Positions 27,681 through 38,351 of a stretch of 64,000 nucleotides of DNA are shown here, one piece after another; position 1 is the stretch's first letter, and every line of letters starts with the position of its first letter. Source of the DNA: Tillus elongatus (Eukaryota; Arthropoda; Insecta; Coleoptera; Cleridae); NCBI GenBank assembly GCA_964006375.1, contig OZ023262.1:89755654-89819653 (forward strand), in the 5' to 3' direction. The position numbers and the translations under genes are program-made. Below the pieces are notes generated by a model, which did not search any database, had not been told where the DNA came from, and saw nothing but the letters and a program-made list of their open reading frames with translations.

Positions 27681-28430
27681 TTGCCAAATTAAAAATAAGA
27701 TCTGAATGTCGTGAATGCCAATGAATGACAAAGACGAATTAGCTAGATGCCATGCGTAGATTGATACATACCATAGGACCAAGTAATAGAAATAACACGG
27801 ATAAAGCATACTACACTAACTAGCGATCGGGAAATCTCCACCACTAAAAGGCCGAACACTCGAACACCGTTGCCACTATCACTGCCACAGCTATCGGCAT
27901 AATAAACAATTGCTTTTTTTCCTGTGACCATGCCAATACGCGAAACTACAGTTAACATGAAATTAAAGATAATATGATTGTAAAAAGTAATGTTTTTTAA
28001 GTGGGAGAATCAATACATTTTTAAAATACACTATATCTGTAGCTTGATGAACGGCCCCAATTAAAATTTCAGACTGAAAATGGAAAGATCAAGTTTTAAG
28101 GACGGGAATAATCGCCTGTAAATAAACACTTGCTACGCAGCTCTCCTGGTCGAGGGGTAACGTGTTCAACTCATAACTAAACTTGGTAAACTTGGCGGTT
28201 AGGTTTTCTTTTAGAAAACTTTTGTAACTTTAATAACATTCGTAATACAAATTTTTTTTAAAGAGACGTACCGTACCTAGATACACCAAATTTAAATTTT
28301 CTAGTTTCATAAAAAAATATGTTTTGGGCATTTGTCTCAAACGGGGCTGGAACACAAGGTTAAAGTGTTTTTTTTTACAAGGGAGAGATACGATTGTAAC
28401 ACTTTCGAAAAAATTCTTCAAATGAGCCTG
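27681..28430. other. Unrecognised intergenic DNA
   Basis: No gene or named repeat. A stretch at about 28155-28185 (TGGTCGAGGGGTAACGTG) resembles a tRNA A-box and anticodon arm but has no B box. The minus-strand open frames at 27743 and 28230 have no recognisable motif. Confidence 0.4.
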
Positions 28431-29013
28431 TATTAGGACCTTTAATCTTCAAGAACATTGTGAGAACCAGGTAGTATGTTGTCACGACAGCTCCAAAAAA
28501 CACAAAATGTTATAAAATAGAGACCGTGTAGAACCAACCAACAATTTTATAAATCGTCGTGGCCACTCTGGCCCATTTCTCCCCTAATAAAGGGACAATG
28601 TATGTAAGGCTAGATGTACTCCCACCATAATTAGAACCACCGACTGGTTTCGCTATAATTAGAGCTCGTCAGTACGGTATATTATTTTTGTTTTCTTTTT
28701 GCATACAGGAGAGAAGAATGCATAATGCAAACCTCTGTCACACCCTAGTCTGTGGGATATCGAGGTACTCTGAGACTCGTACTCACTAAACTCCTCTCCC
28801 TGGAGTACCGCATCTTAGTCCATAACTCCGTCGGAAAGATTTCACACAATGACGTTTGGGTTTGAATGTTTCCATTCTGTTTTTGCCGCGGGGGCGTTAG
28901 CGGATCAGTATAAGCTTTGGACGCTTATGTCTATGTGGAAGTTGTCATTGTAGTAGGTGGCACTACGGAGGAGAGCATTTGAGTGAGAATCGGATTTCTT
29001 GAACTGAAAGGTG
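28431..29013. repeat. Unclassified interspersed repeat, inverted copy
   Basis: The block with AACCAGGTAGTATGTTGTCA, GGGACAATGTATGTAAGG, CTAATTATGG-type and ACGAGCTCTAATTA-type motifs (here complemented) is an inverted copy of 30500-30760. It has no coding capacity and I cannot place it in a known class. Confidence 0.6.
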
Positions 29014-29040
29014 GATACTTGAGTTATAAACTCAAGTATC
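29014..29040. repeat. Perfect 12-bp inverted repeat
   Basis: GATACTTGAGTT, a three-base spacer ATA, then AACTCAAGTATC. Function unknown. Confidence 0.85.
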
Positions 29041-29096
29041 GAAGGCAGATTATCGAACGTAATTATAGCGAGAACACACCTATAAAGTAAAATTTC

Positions 29097-29200
29097 GGGA
29101 CGCAGCAAGTGCGTTATAACAGCGAATTTTCATAAGAATTGTACACTATTATTATACGGCATATTAGTAAAGTTAATACTTTACACTTACACAGACCTTG
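29097..29200 (-). mobile_element. Main-repeat-family stem-loop end
   Basis: CGGGACGCAGCAAGTGCGTT followed by AGCGAATTTTCATAAGAA. The matching far end, TTAGCGAATTTTT with AAAATTCGCTAAT, lies at 30401-30433 beyond an AT core. The copy is therefore stretched to about 1.3 kb by insertions. Confidence 0.55.
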
Positions 29201-29369
29201 AAGATCGACTTTAGAGGTCCTAGTACGCGCACATTTGAATAATTCTTTCAAAAGTCTTATTTAGTCGTTTTAAACAAAAATGAGATCTTGTTTAAGATGT
29301 ATGAAATCTGTGCACTATTGTTTCTTCAAACGTCAAAATAAAACATAAAAACATACATTTATCGAACTG

Positions 29370-29440
29370 TATTCGATCGCGTAACCATCTGCTTATGAGG
29401 CAAGCGGCACGCCTCTGAGCCATCTGGGTATACCTCAAAA
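29370..29440 (-). mobile_element. Possible tRNA-derived SINE head
   Basis: The complement has CCCAGATGGCTCAGAGGCGT, tRNA-like in the A-box region, and a weak B-box-like CGATCGAATAC. Without a clear B box this is only suggestive. Confidence 0.35.
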
Positions 29441-29800
29441 AACGTTATGTTTGGGTGTTACATTAGATCGGTTTCATGCCCGGGATATTGTTTTTAAAGC
29501 ATACGTAATAATTAGTAGAATTAGACACCTTATGTTTAGGTTTTTTAGAATGTTTTTTATAGAGACTTGGTCTGATTTTGTTTAAATTCGTACTATATTA
29601 TGCAAGAGCATCATATATCTATGCTGCGCTAAAACTGAATTTGAGACCGTTCATAAAGCTACAAATATAGTGCCTTTTAATAATTGATTGAATCCCCCAG
29701 TTAAATAACAATTACTTGTCAAATTTTTAATTTCATGTCGTCTGTCATTTTCCATAAGTGCGGCCGAGATTTCGCGATTGTTGCTTCGGGTAGTATGTAT
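29440..29800 (+). pseudogene. Possible old reverse transcriptase remnant
   Basis: The plus strand reads LGVTLDRFHARDIVF near 29450-29500, a motif found after the palm domain in non-LTR RTs, followed by a frame with few stops and no other diagnostic motif. Confidence 0.35.
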
Positions 29801-30219
29801 TATGCCTGGTATATATTCCGTTTGTTTACTATTGATGTATAGTTTATACCTGTTGTATAAGTCAATCTACGCCTGGCAGTTAACTACTCTGTCTGTAAGG
29901 CATTGGACTTTAACCACTAAGTTGTCTCAACGCATGTCTTTGGGATTTTATTTTTAATTTGGAAGAACCAAATTACTTTGAATTTACAACATAGGTTTAC
30001 TTGCACTATTTATAGCCACATGTAAAGTCTCATTCCAGTTACTCTGATATTTACACAAATATAGGGTTTTCAAAAAGTTTTCCCCGATTTTTCACCGGAA
30101 AAACTTGTGCATAAAGGCTGATTAAAAAACTCGAACTCGGGTTTCGCCCAAGCACGATTTTTGCTAAGTTTGATTGAAATCAGTTTAGTATTTTTTGAGT
30201 TATCGCTCGGATACATACC

Positions 30220-30223
<4 letters not shown>

Positions 30224-30298
<75 letters not shown>
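30224..30298. repeat. (AT)n microsatellite core
   Basis: About 74 bases of AT between TTATCGCTCGGATACATACC and GGGTTCTAGAGATCC modules of the main repeat family. Confidence 0.95.
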
Positions 30299-30302
<4 letters not shown>

Positions 30303-30439
30303 ATAAAATTTTTTAACGGACCTTGGTTTTGGGTTCTAGAGATCCAAATTCGCGCTCATCTGAAGAAATTTTTTTAAAAGCTTTACATCGTGGCCTCTCT
30401 ATTAGCGAATTTTTCATAATGAAAATTCGCTAATACGGC

Positions 30440-30960
30440 TATGGTAGCCAGCCTCCTAGAACATTGTGAGATGTACGAAAGTGTCGCCATCTCGGTGCGG
30501 AACCAGGTAGCTGTATTACTTTATAGGTGTGTTCTCGCTGTAATTATGATACCGTACTGACGAGCTCTAATTAGAGCGAAACTGGTCTGCGGTTCTAATT
30601 ATGGTAAGAATATATGTAGCGGTACATACATTGTCCCTTCATTAGGGAAGAAATTGGTCAGGGCTGACAATTTACAAAATTCTTAGTTGGTTGTACACAG
30701 TCTCTTTTTTATAACATTTTGTGTTATTTGGAGCTGTCGTGACAACATACTACCTGGTTCCGCACCGAGATGGCGACTTTGTCGTACATCTCACAATGTT
30801 CTATGAGGCTGGCTACCATAGCCGTATTACTTTATAGGTGTGTTCTCGCTGTAATTAGTATAACGTACTGACGAGCTTTAATTAAAGCGTAACCGGTCTG
30901 CGGTTCTAATTATGGTGAGAATACTAGCCATACATCCCAATTTTCAAGGTCTGTTAAAAT
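30440..30960. repeat. Unclassified repeat with direct and inverted copies
   Basis: AACATTGTGAGATGTACGAA (30459) recurs inverted near 30784-30803. TTACTTTATAGGTGTGTTCT occurs directly at about 30516 and 30826, each followed by GTCTGCGGTTCTAATTATGG. A third, inverted, copy is at 28431-28700. The arrangement is a hairpin-like core flanked by direct repeats. Confidence 0.65.
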
Positions 30961-31320
30961 TTAAACTGTTGATTCTAGTAATATGTCGTACTAATAGTGT
31001 ACAATTCTCATGAAAATGAATAATGCACTGGCTGCGTCCCGAAGTTCCTTTTATTTTGATATTCTCTAAAAAGTGAAACAAGCTGTTTTCTAATGCATCA
31101 ACCGATTCGTAGGGGCACAAAGTTGACCAGGTCCTGTTGTTTCTTTCGGCGTACTCCATTAGCCAAGTTTCCTTAAAACTGATCATCTATTTTAGAGTTA
31201 CCTTCGCAAAAATGTTAACAGTATTTACTTCACTATTTGGCATAAAACGCCTTTATTTAATAAGATACCGTCAATTGAAAGCAATGACAAATAAAAAGAC
31301 AATAAAAACACTTTAATTAC
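30961..31320. other. Flank downstream of the host gene
   Basis: A stem-loop end remnant (CTGGCTGCGTCCCGAAG) lies near 31029-31045. Nothing else is recognised. Cleavage and polyadenylation of the host gene should occur within about 30 bases left of 31321. Confidence 0.4.
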
Positions 31321-31326
31321 TTTATT
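31321..31326 (-). promoter_or_regulatory. Poly(A) signal AATAAA
   Basis: The complement of TTTATT reads AATAAA, about 20 bases downstream of the host gene's stop codon at 31346-31348. The 3' UTR would be very short. Confidence 0.7.
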
Positions 31327-31345
31327 TACAGGTTAATTAAACATT

Positions 31346-31664
31346 CTAAGAGCATTCAATAAACAATCGGTAGCATTCCGGGTCTTCCTTAAAAGTAACA
31401 TACGGTTTACTTCCGGAGCGTAACAGTAATTTGAATCTGTTGGCGGTGGATCGATGAATCCACACAATATCAAAATTGTCGATCACAGGTCGTTGAGCGG
31501 TAGCGTTATCAATGTCCATAGGAGGCGGCAATTGACGTGCGTTTCCACTTGTGAAGCCAAGCTTCCTGCAGATTTCTTGTAGGGTAATCGATGTCATGTT
31601 CTGCTGGAAACAGCCGGAATGCCAAACACCTGCCGTGCGTTGTAGAACTTCGCCAACGTTTGGA
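31346..31664 (-). CDS. Last exon of nudel-like mosaic protease: SRCR-like C-terminus
   Basis: This exon starts after a TTTCAG acceptor and runs to a TAG stop, encoding about 105 residues. It completes the codon left by the exon at 31942-32046 (two bases there plus one here). The segment GVWHSGCF followed by ITLQEICRKLGF resembles a scavenger receptor cysteine-rich domain, and the protein ends with a Cys four residues after PECYRL, close to the stop. No transmembrane segment or anchor is seen, so the product is probably secreted or held by partners. The order protease-like domain, LDLa repeats and this tail best fits nudel, the egg-chamber protease upstream of dorsoventral patterning in Drosophila. 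That identification is inferred from memory of domain order and no alignment was run. Confidence 0.75.
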
Positions 31665-31941
31665 CTGAAACACACATTGGAATTATATCAGTAGTCATTA
31701 TAGAACACTTCTACACTCAGTTGGTCTAAAAAATTACATATTAGAAGTTATTCCACCAGCTATCAAAGATATAAAATTTAAATGTCAAGGCTAACTTGTG
31801 GACACATTATGTTACTTACATAAAGTAATAAAGCCAGGTGTAGTTGTTTATTGATTCAATAGACAATCAATTGTGTGATAATATAAAGAGTAAGCATGTC
31901 GTATGTTAACTTACATAAGGAAAACGGTTTAGGATATTTAC
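31665..31941 (-). other. Intron, 277 bp
   Basis: GT (31941-31940) and AG (31666-31665) borders with matching phase 2 on both exons. Confidence 0.8.
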
Positions 31942-32046
31942 CTTTTGCTGTCAGATTTAAGTGAATAACATATACTTTCATCTTCTCCATTCGGACAGTC
32001 TACTTCGCCGTCACAGACCATCTCTGATGAAACACATTGTTTGCCT
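31942..32046 (-). CDS. Exon of nudel-like gene: second half of an LDLa module
   Basis: A 105-base exon with a TTTTAG acceptor and an AAAAG/GTAAAT donor. It encodes [18 protein letters not shown] followed by NGEDESIC, the C-terminal two thirds of an LDL-receptor class A module with the acidic Ca-binding stretch. The first third (CNLDTVRCG) is at the end of the exon at 42737-42974, more than 10 kb away. Splicing the two (phase 2) restores the six-cysteine module exactly, the strongest evidence that these exons form one gene. Confidence 0.85.
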
Positions 32047-32860
32047 CTAAAACAGCAATAAAATACATTACTCAATAGAATCGTAATGGCATTCAGTATT
32101 TACTAAAGAATATAACACCCTTTGGTGAGTAACAATTATTATCAAGCCACTTTTCACATGTTGATTAAAATCATACAATCCCCCTGAAACTAACGATGCC
32201 AAAATGAAAACTGGCATGACACTCTTGGATTTTGAGCCAACCCGTAGATTTAGCAATGTTGTCATTTTCAGTCACCCCCGGTATCTCCTATATGTGATAA
32301 TAAAACTATGCAAATAGTTATTTTTTATTAAACAAATTTTGTGAAACAAGCTAAACATATTATTTCTGAACGTCATAACGTATGGGTTTGACATAAGTTA
32401 TCAAACTAAACATATGATTTAAAAAAAAATAAACACCCTGTATATTTTTATGTCATCGGATTCAGCTCATTGGGAGTTTTTTAAATATATATATGATTAT
32501 ATATAGATATTCTTTTAAATGGTTGATAATTTTTATTTACAGATATGTAGACTATATGGACAGTGTTGTTTAAAGCATGTAAAATAACTTTTTTCATGAA
32601 ACACCTGTATCTTTACTAGCTTTATTTATCTTATTCGGAGATTTTTAAAAATATATCGCTCCTGTTATTTCTTCAAAGAGAACCCAAACCGAAGATTTCT
32701 AAAATTAATCTTACTTTCAATAACAGGCAATGGAAAATAAAAAAAAAGGAAATGAAATAAAGATTTTTCATTGCATTAATTACCTGTCAAATTGCTATAC
32801 TCACCTGAGAGTCATCAGCTTTGTTTAGTTTATTGTGATTTTGAATTTAATTGAGGTGAT

Positions 32861-33890
32861 ATGGCCGCAAACACATATTTTGACAATTATGAGAAATATA
32901 TGTTAAGCCGTTTTATGGATTGCAACGAAAATGTGAATCAAGATACGCAATTATATTTCGAAAAGTATTTCATAGGCATATTTCGGTTGTATCATAAGGT
33001 AGGTATGTTACATTTTTATTATCTAATTTTTTTTATAGGTTTCGCGAAAAAAGACAGCTGTATTTAGGGAAATTAAAAGAACCTTATTGATTTACCGCGA
33101 TTTCCGTAACCACGACCAAAAAACAAAGTTTATGAGCAGAAAACCCAAGAAATTATGGTTCTGGCTAGTGTAGCAACAGATCCCACAAACTCATTTAGAA
33201 AAACATAAGATTCTGAAGGGACTCCAAAATACAGGTTCAAGAAATAACGAAAAATTATCAATTTAAATTATCTAAATACAAAGCAGTTCAAAATCTTCAT
33301 CCAGGAGATGTACAACGGAATTTGTAGCTTTGCAATTGATATTTACAACATTTAAATATGGACAGAGATTTTATAAAAAGTCGCTTGGTTGGATAAGGCA
33401 TATCTAAGCAGTGCTGGAATACTAAATCTCCACAATAACAGATTTTGGTCTCAAGAGAATCAACTTGTAAGATTTCCGCGGGAGCAGCAGGGTAAATTCG
33501 GTCTTAGTGTTTCTTGTTTTATATTGGCACATAAAATTACATTTGTTATTGGCGGGGGCAGGTTGGCAGCAAATGGGTACCGATATACACAGAAAGAAGA
33601 ACAGCCCGATTCATGTTATAATATTGCACTGGGTCAATTAAATAACATATTTTTTTAAGAGGGTGGTTCTCCGCGATACTTACAAAACAGTAACACCATA
33701 TTTAGATAATCTTGTGAGGATACTTAAAAAAAATTCCTTACTAGGCATCCTACGAATAAGGCTTTGCGTAACGCCGTGCAAACAGAACTGAGTGATCTAG
33801 AGGCCAGGACCGTTATCCCCTTAAACTCTTTGCGTAGAATAAGGAAAGGTTGCCAAACTTGTACATAATCGAATGGAAATCATTTTCAAC
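32861..33890 (+). pseudogene. IS630/Tc1-type transposase relic
   Basis: The first piece (32861-33067) has the N-terminal helix-turn-helix style with NYEKYMLSRFMDCNENV. After several stops a middle block (33389-33658) reads KAYLSSAGILNLHNNRFWS, the region around the first acidic residue, and HKITFVIGGGRLAANGYRY. A C-terminal block near 33750-33880 has RNAVQTELSDLEART. The residue expected as Asp before AYLSS is Lys here, and the frame is broken in many places, so it is dead. Confidence 0.6.
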
Positions 33891-34220
33891 AATATTTTCA
33901 AATATTAAAATTATCTATTTTTATTTTATTTTGTTTTTAAATTTTGTGTCTCAAATATTTAGGTTTAACGATTTCATACTAGTTCTGTCAAAATACCATT
34001 TGTGTGACTAAATTATTGAAAATTTATTGCTTTTAGTGTGTGATAAAACATTTATTTAAGTAGAAAATTTATAATAAATTATGTTGTCTTTCGTGTTATT
34101 TTACAAGACACACCAGAAAAAATTGAAATGTAAACTAAAGGTAAGTTCGCTGAAAGATCATCGTAGAAAGACAAGATAAATAAAGTAAGTAAAACATATG
34201 GGGTGTTAAATTAAAGAAAC

Positions 34221-34222
34221 GC

Positions 34223-34254
<32 letters not shown>

Positions 34255-34290
34255 TGTGCGTGAACGTGCGCGCGCGCGCGTGTGTGTTGT
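34221..34290. repeat. Compound (TG)n(AG)n(CG)n microsatellite
   Basis: TG, AG, CG and TG runs follow each other within 70 bases. An alternating purine-pyrimidine CG run like this can adopt Z-DNA. Confidence 0.9.
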
Positions 34291-34675
34291 ATTATATGGC
34301 TGCGCTCGTTAGACCATTCGCACATTTTTTCCCGCTTCTTGGTTTAGATACCATCTGTATACTACTTTTTTTGTTTTTTTAAATATAATTGATATATTGG
34401 TTTACATTTTGTGATACTTTTTACATATTTACGTACAATAATTCTGTGTGTTTTTGTTTTGTTTTGCATATAACAGATATTTATTTGTGTTTTGGTATAT
34501 TTTACTTTTTTACTTTTTTGAGCTTTGTTGTTTTTTTTTATATAATTTAAGACGGGGAGACACTTGGGCCAAGGGGGCTGTCATGTCTACTTCTAGGCAC
34601 ACAAGACGGACCACGGATTCATAGGTATAATCAAAGTGGGGTAGACCGAAGGAGATAAATTTAATCTTTTTAAGC

Positions 34676-34755
<80 letters not shown>
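34676..34755. repeat. (AT)n microsatellite
   Basis: About 78 bases of AT, immediately left of a Penelope-like tail. Confidence 0.95.
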
Positions 34756-34756
<1 letters not shown>

Positions 34757-34839
34757 CCCACACCACACACACACATGAATCTAATTGAGCTGCAAATCCA
34801 AGAACGAAATAATAAGCAAAATAAATAGAAAACAAGAAC

Positions 34840-35315
34840 ACAACCCACATCAACTAAGCGAAATATATCAAATAGACTGTAACACATGCAATAAAAAATA
34901 TATAGGAATGACAAAAATTCAAAAGAAACAAGATTCAAGGAACATGTAACAGCATTAGATAAAATCCACATACGTAGCTACAAATCAAATGTAGCTACAC
35001 GCATTCACAACAGAAAATACAAAAACCAGATATCAACCAGTTACAACTAATAGAACATACTAAAGACTACAAAAAAATGTAAATCTGAGAACAATACTAC
35101 ATTCAGCAAACACATAATAATAAACAATTAATCCCAGAACAAATCCAAGTGCAAACATTTAAACAAAACTTAATAAAAGCCATACAAATAGACAAATTAT
35201 CATACCACAATAATGAAAACAGGAAACTGATACAATCGACACATACCGAAAACACGTCAGTAGCGTGCTGATGATGAACCAGGAAGGTTCGAAACTGCAG
35301 TCCACGTAAACAAAT
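34840..35315 (+). pseudogene. Penelope-like element tail with GIY-YIG remnant
   Basis: The plus strand reads IYQIDCNTCNKKYIGMTK (34860-34920), the Y-and-YIG core of a GIY-YIG endonuclease as found at the C-terminus of Penelope-like elements. It is followed after a one-base shift by RFKEHVTALDK. The stretch ends near 35268-35300 with GGTTCGAAACTGCAG, resembling the 3' end signature of such elements, and then an AT array. The reverse transcriptase part is absent. Confidence 0.7.
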
Positions 35316-35319
35316 AAAG

Positions 35320-35385
<66 letters not shown>
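35320..35385. repeat. (AT)n microsatellite
   Basis: About 65 bases of AT at the 3' side of the Penelope-like tail. Confidence 0.95.
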
Positions 35386-35391
<6 letters not shown>

Positions 35392-35607
35392 TATTATTAA
35401 TTATTTCTAATACGATGCAGACAATTTTGTATTTTAATTTCTTTTGTCAGGACTTTTAACTATTTGTATATGTTTAAAATTCTTCCCTGTAGTAAATGCA
35501 TTAAACTGAATGGTAATTGAATTATATTAACTTTATAAAGAAAAGCTGTTTGAAATATTATTTTTAAGAACCTGTACACTGTCCATAGCCTACTATTGGA
35601 ATATAAC

Positions 35608-35684
<77 letters not shown>

Positions 35685-36067
35685 CATATATGTTTAGAAA
35701 GCTAGCAATAAGCTGAATTCAATGACATAAAATATACAAGGTGTTCGATTTAAAAAGTCAGGTTTGGTTTGTATCAAATATTTATTTGTTGACAGTCTTA
35801 ATGACATAACAGTATATATTGGTTAGTGATCTGTTACCTACTAGCAAAGTTCAAACCACATTAGCAAAGAGAGAAAATATTATGAGAAAATAGGATGTGC
35901 GCGGACTAACTCCTCGAGAGACTGAAAAAGTTTAAAGAAAAAACAGATAATGGAAACCTCGATGGTGTAATATCTGCCTGGGCAGAGAAGGAAAAATCAA
36001 TTTAAAGACAACATCTGAAAAAGTACTGGACCATAAAATCTATAACCAAAGGAACTGAGACGTATAT
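35386..36067. other. Intronic sequence, nothing recognised
   Basis: Apart from the AT array at 35614-35682 no gene or repeat is recognised. Confidence 0.4.
35614..35682. repeat. (AT)n microsatellite
   Basis: About 68 bases of AT. Confidence 0.95.
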
Positions 36068-36210
36068 TCTACACTCGCTATCCTGGACTCCATTCGAAAG
36101 AGAGCTATACGTCTCATCGGTGACCCTACCCTTACCCGAAGGCTGCCATCCCTTGCCCACCGACGTGCCGTTGGTGACCTCTCTCTCTTTTATAGATATC
36201 TGCACGGGCA
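36068..36210 (+). mobile_element. CR1-like retrotransposon scrap (RT C-terminus)
   Basis: The plus strand reads LAILDSIRKRAIRLIGDPTL, then SLAHRRAVGDLSLFYRY. It is the same family and region as the minus-strand copy at about 57560-57660, but here in plus orientation and better preserved. It ends abruptly at about 36208, where a Penelope-like sequence begins. Confidence 0.8.
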
Positions 36211-37140
36211 CTGAAGAAGACAACAGATACGTTTCGATAACTTATTTTGGAACAATTTCAGAAAACATTTCAAAAATTTTAAATACCTGTACAAATACAA
36301 AGGTAGCTTTTAAATCTTACAACACGACGCGTGATTTACTATGTAACGCTAAAGAAAAGTCTTGTTTCCTGACAAAAGCTGGAGTTTATAAATTAGCTTG
36401 TACACATTGTAACGCAATCTACATAGGTCAAACTTCTAGAAATTTTAACACCCGATACAAAGAACAGACTTCTGCATTTAGAAATAACCACGCTGACAAA
36501 TTTACATTTGAAAAACATATTATTGGTACCGAACATAGACCTACAGTAAATAACCGCATACAACCACAACATTTTTATAATGACAAACGTAAACTAGACT
36601 TTTTTGAAGCTTTGGAAGTCAAAAAGCACATACACGACAATAGCTACCTTGTTTTAAACGAGCAAACTGACTTAATGAATTCCCCTCTCTTGGATATTCT
36701 TCTTTCTAATTAACTAAGTCAAAGAAAATAAATTTAATTATTCTTTCAAAGAAGTTGTAAAAAATAATGAGTTGATGTATGTCGATATTTTCGTTGTATA
36801 GAGACTGCTTTTATACTGTTATTGTTTAGTTATTTTATTGTTGTAACTGTTATCATAGTTATTATAGGCTAGTTCTATTTTTATGTTAAATATTGACATA
36901 CATCACGTAGACATTTTGAAAGCCTCATCTGTCATCTGTGTTTCATTTTTATTTTCAATTTGATAAATTTTTTGATCAAAACATCATATCATAACATAGC
37001 AACAGATCTTTATTTGTAGTTGTCATGATTTCGTACTAATTCAATTTTAATCTGTCTGAGAATGCTGTCAAGCAGCGAAACTATAGTCACAGAAACGTTG
37101 AAGAACAGCCTAGAACATCCAGAATTCGTAAGGGCCACTT
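36211..37140 (+). pseudogene. Penelope-like element tail with GIY-YIG endonuclease
   Basis: An open frame from about 36211 to the TAA at 36713 encodes about 165 residues. It includes GVYKLACTHCNAIYIGQTSR, the GIY-YIG catalytic core, then an Arg-containing helix (NTRYKE) and a C-terminal EALEVKKHIHD block. This endonuclease nicks DNA to prime reverse transcription in Penelope-like elements. The RT is missing, so this is a 5'-truncated copy, as usual for the group. The 3' UTR continues to about 37130 with ACAGAAACGTTGAAGAAC. The endonuclease frame looks intact, unlike most genes here, but it has no start of its own: the only upstream reading is a chance fusion with the scrap at 36068-36210. Confidence 0.8.
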
Positions 37141-37199
37141 GCTCTAGTTAGCTTACGCGCTGGCTACGTCCTTCACCTACAAAAACAAAAACTAACAGT

Positions 37200-37643
37200 G
37201 AAGCCAGAGAAGTAGTCTCCAAGTCTGTATGTAGTATGGACAAGTTTCACCAAGTAAGGGCAACAACAATCAATCAATTTACCTAAACATTCGACAGCGT
37301 TGTATCAGTCGTCGTTTACATATATAGTTGCGAAAACTTACAACCGGTTGCGAGATGAGCTTAAAAATCTGCTGTCCCGTAAATTCAAAAACATTCTAAC
37401 AAGCTTTTAATAGATGGTAAAATATAAGGACAATATTATGTTGCTCCACAATGTGATATTTATTTTACTCTTTATTCTTTATTCTTCTGTGTTGTGTCTT
37501 ATTGTTCCTGTATTGTTCTCCTGTACTAGCTATATGTGTGCATGTTTATACGTTGTATGTATAGATGCAAGCATGTTTCATAGAATTTAAACTACAAATA
37601 TGAATATGTTATCTGGTTGTGCATATATAGTATGATGTGTGTA
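37200..37643 (+). mobile_element. Non-LTR retrotransposon 3' end, left part
   Basis: The plus strand ends an RT C-terminus with KTYNRLRDELKNLLSRKFKN and a stop near 37410. A 3' UTR runs to 37643, is split by the IS630 element, and resumes at 40993, ending in AATAAAACT and a run of A at 41160-41176. Confidence 0.65.
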
Positions 37644-38351
37644 CAGGGTGGCCAATTAAGCGAGGTAAGCGGCTGTATCTCGGAAACTGTTCACCATAGA
37701 GCTTTTGGAAAAAAAATTCTTTGGTAAATGTGGCCAAGAAAAATCGTTGGAAATTATTTTCAAGTTCTTCAGATACCCGCTAGGGGGCGTAACACCAAGA
37801 GGAAATGGAAAAAATAGGATATCTCAGTAATATGTCCAAATAGACTGTATTTAAAATACCTGCAAATAAATTTCGTGTGTATCACCAACAATTTCTGTTT
37901 TAACTATTTTTCTCTAACTCTTCAGATAAAGTGGTGGGGGTAACGCAAACATTGATTAGAAAAAATGCAATATCTCTGGATCGCCTCATTGGAAAATATT
38001 GAGCTTAGTGTCATTTAAAAGAGTATTTCTTGCCCTATCAACTGCATTGCAAGCCATGTCTTTGTTATTGTTACTGTAATCACTAGATGGCGCTTTTTTA
38101 AAATTTAACACTTTTTATGATTTTTATCAAGAAACCTAAATACATTGATATAAATATAACTACATAGATAGAATGAGGACTAGAGGCGAAAGCAAGCGGT
38201 GAAAATCCCAAGTCTCTATCTTTTGTTTAACCGGAGATATTAATGAAAAACTGATACTGAAACCTAAAACAAAATATTTCATTCTCTCTGTATGTAATTC
38301 TAAACGATAAGCACTTAACTGTCTCCTTAAATGCTCAAGGTGTCTACTGTC

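Noticed and set aside
28150..28200. tRNA-like A box and anticodon arm
   Set aside because: No B box follows within the right distance, so I do not call a tRNA or SINE.
36002..36223. Minus-strand open frame over the retrotransposon/Penelope junction
   Set aside because: Shadow frame; the plus strand carries the recognisable RT and endonuclease motifs.
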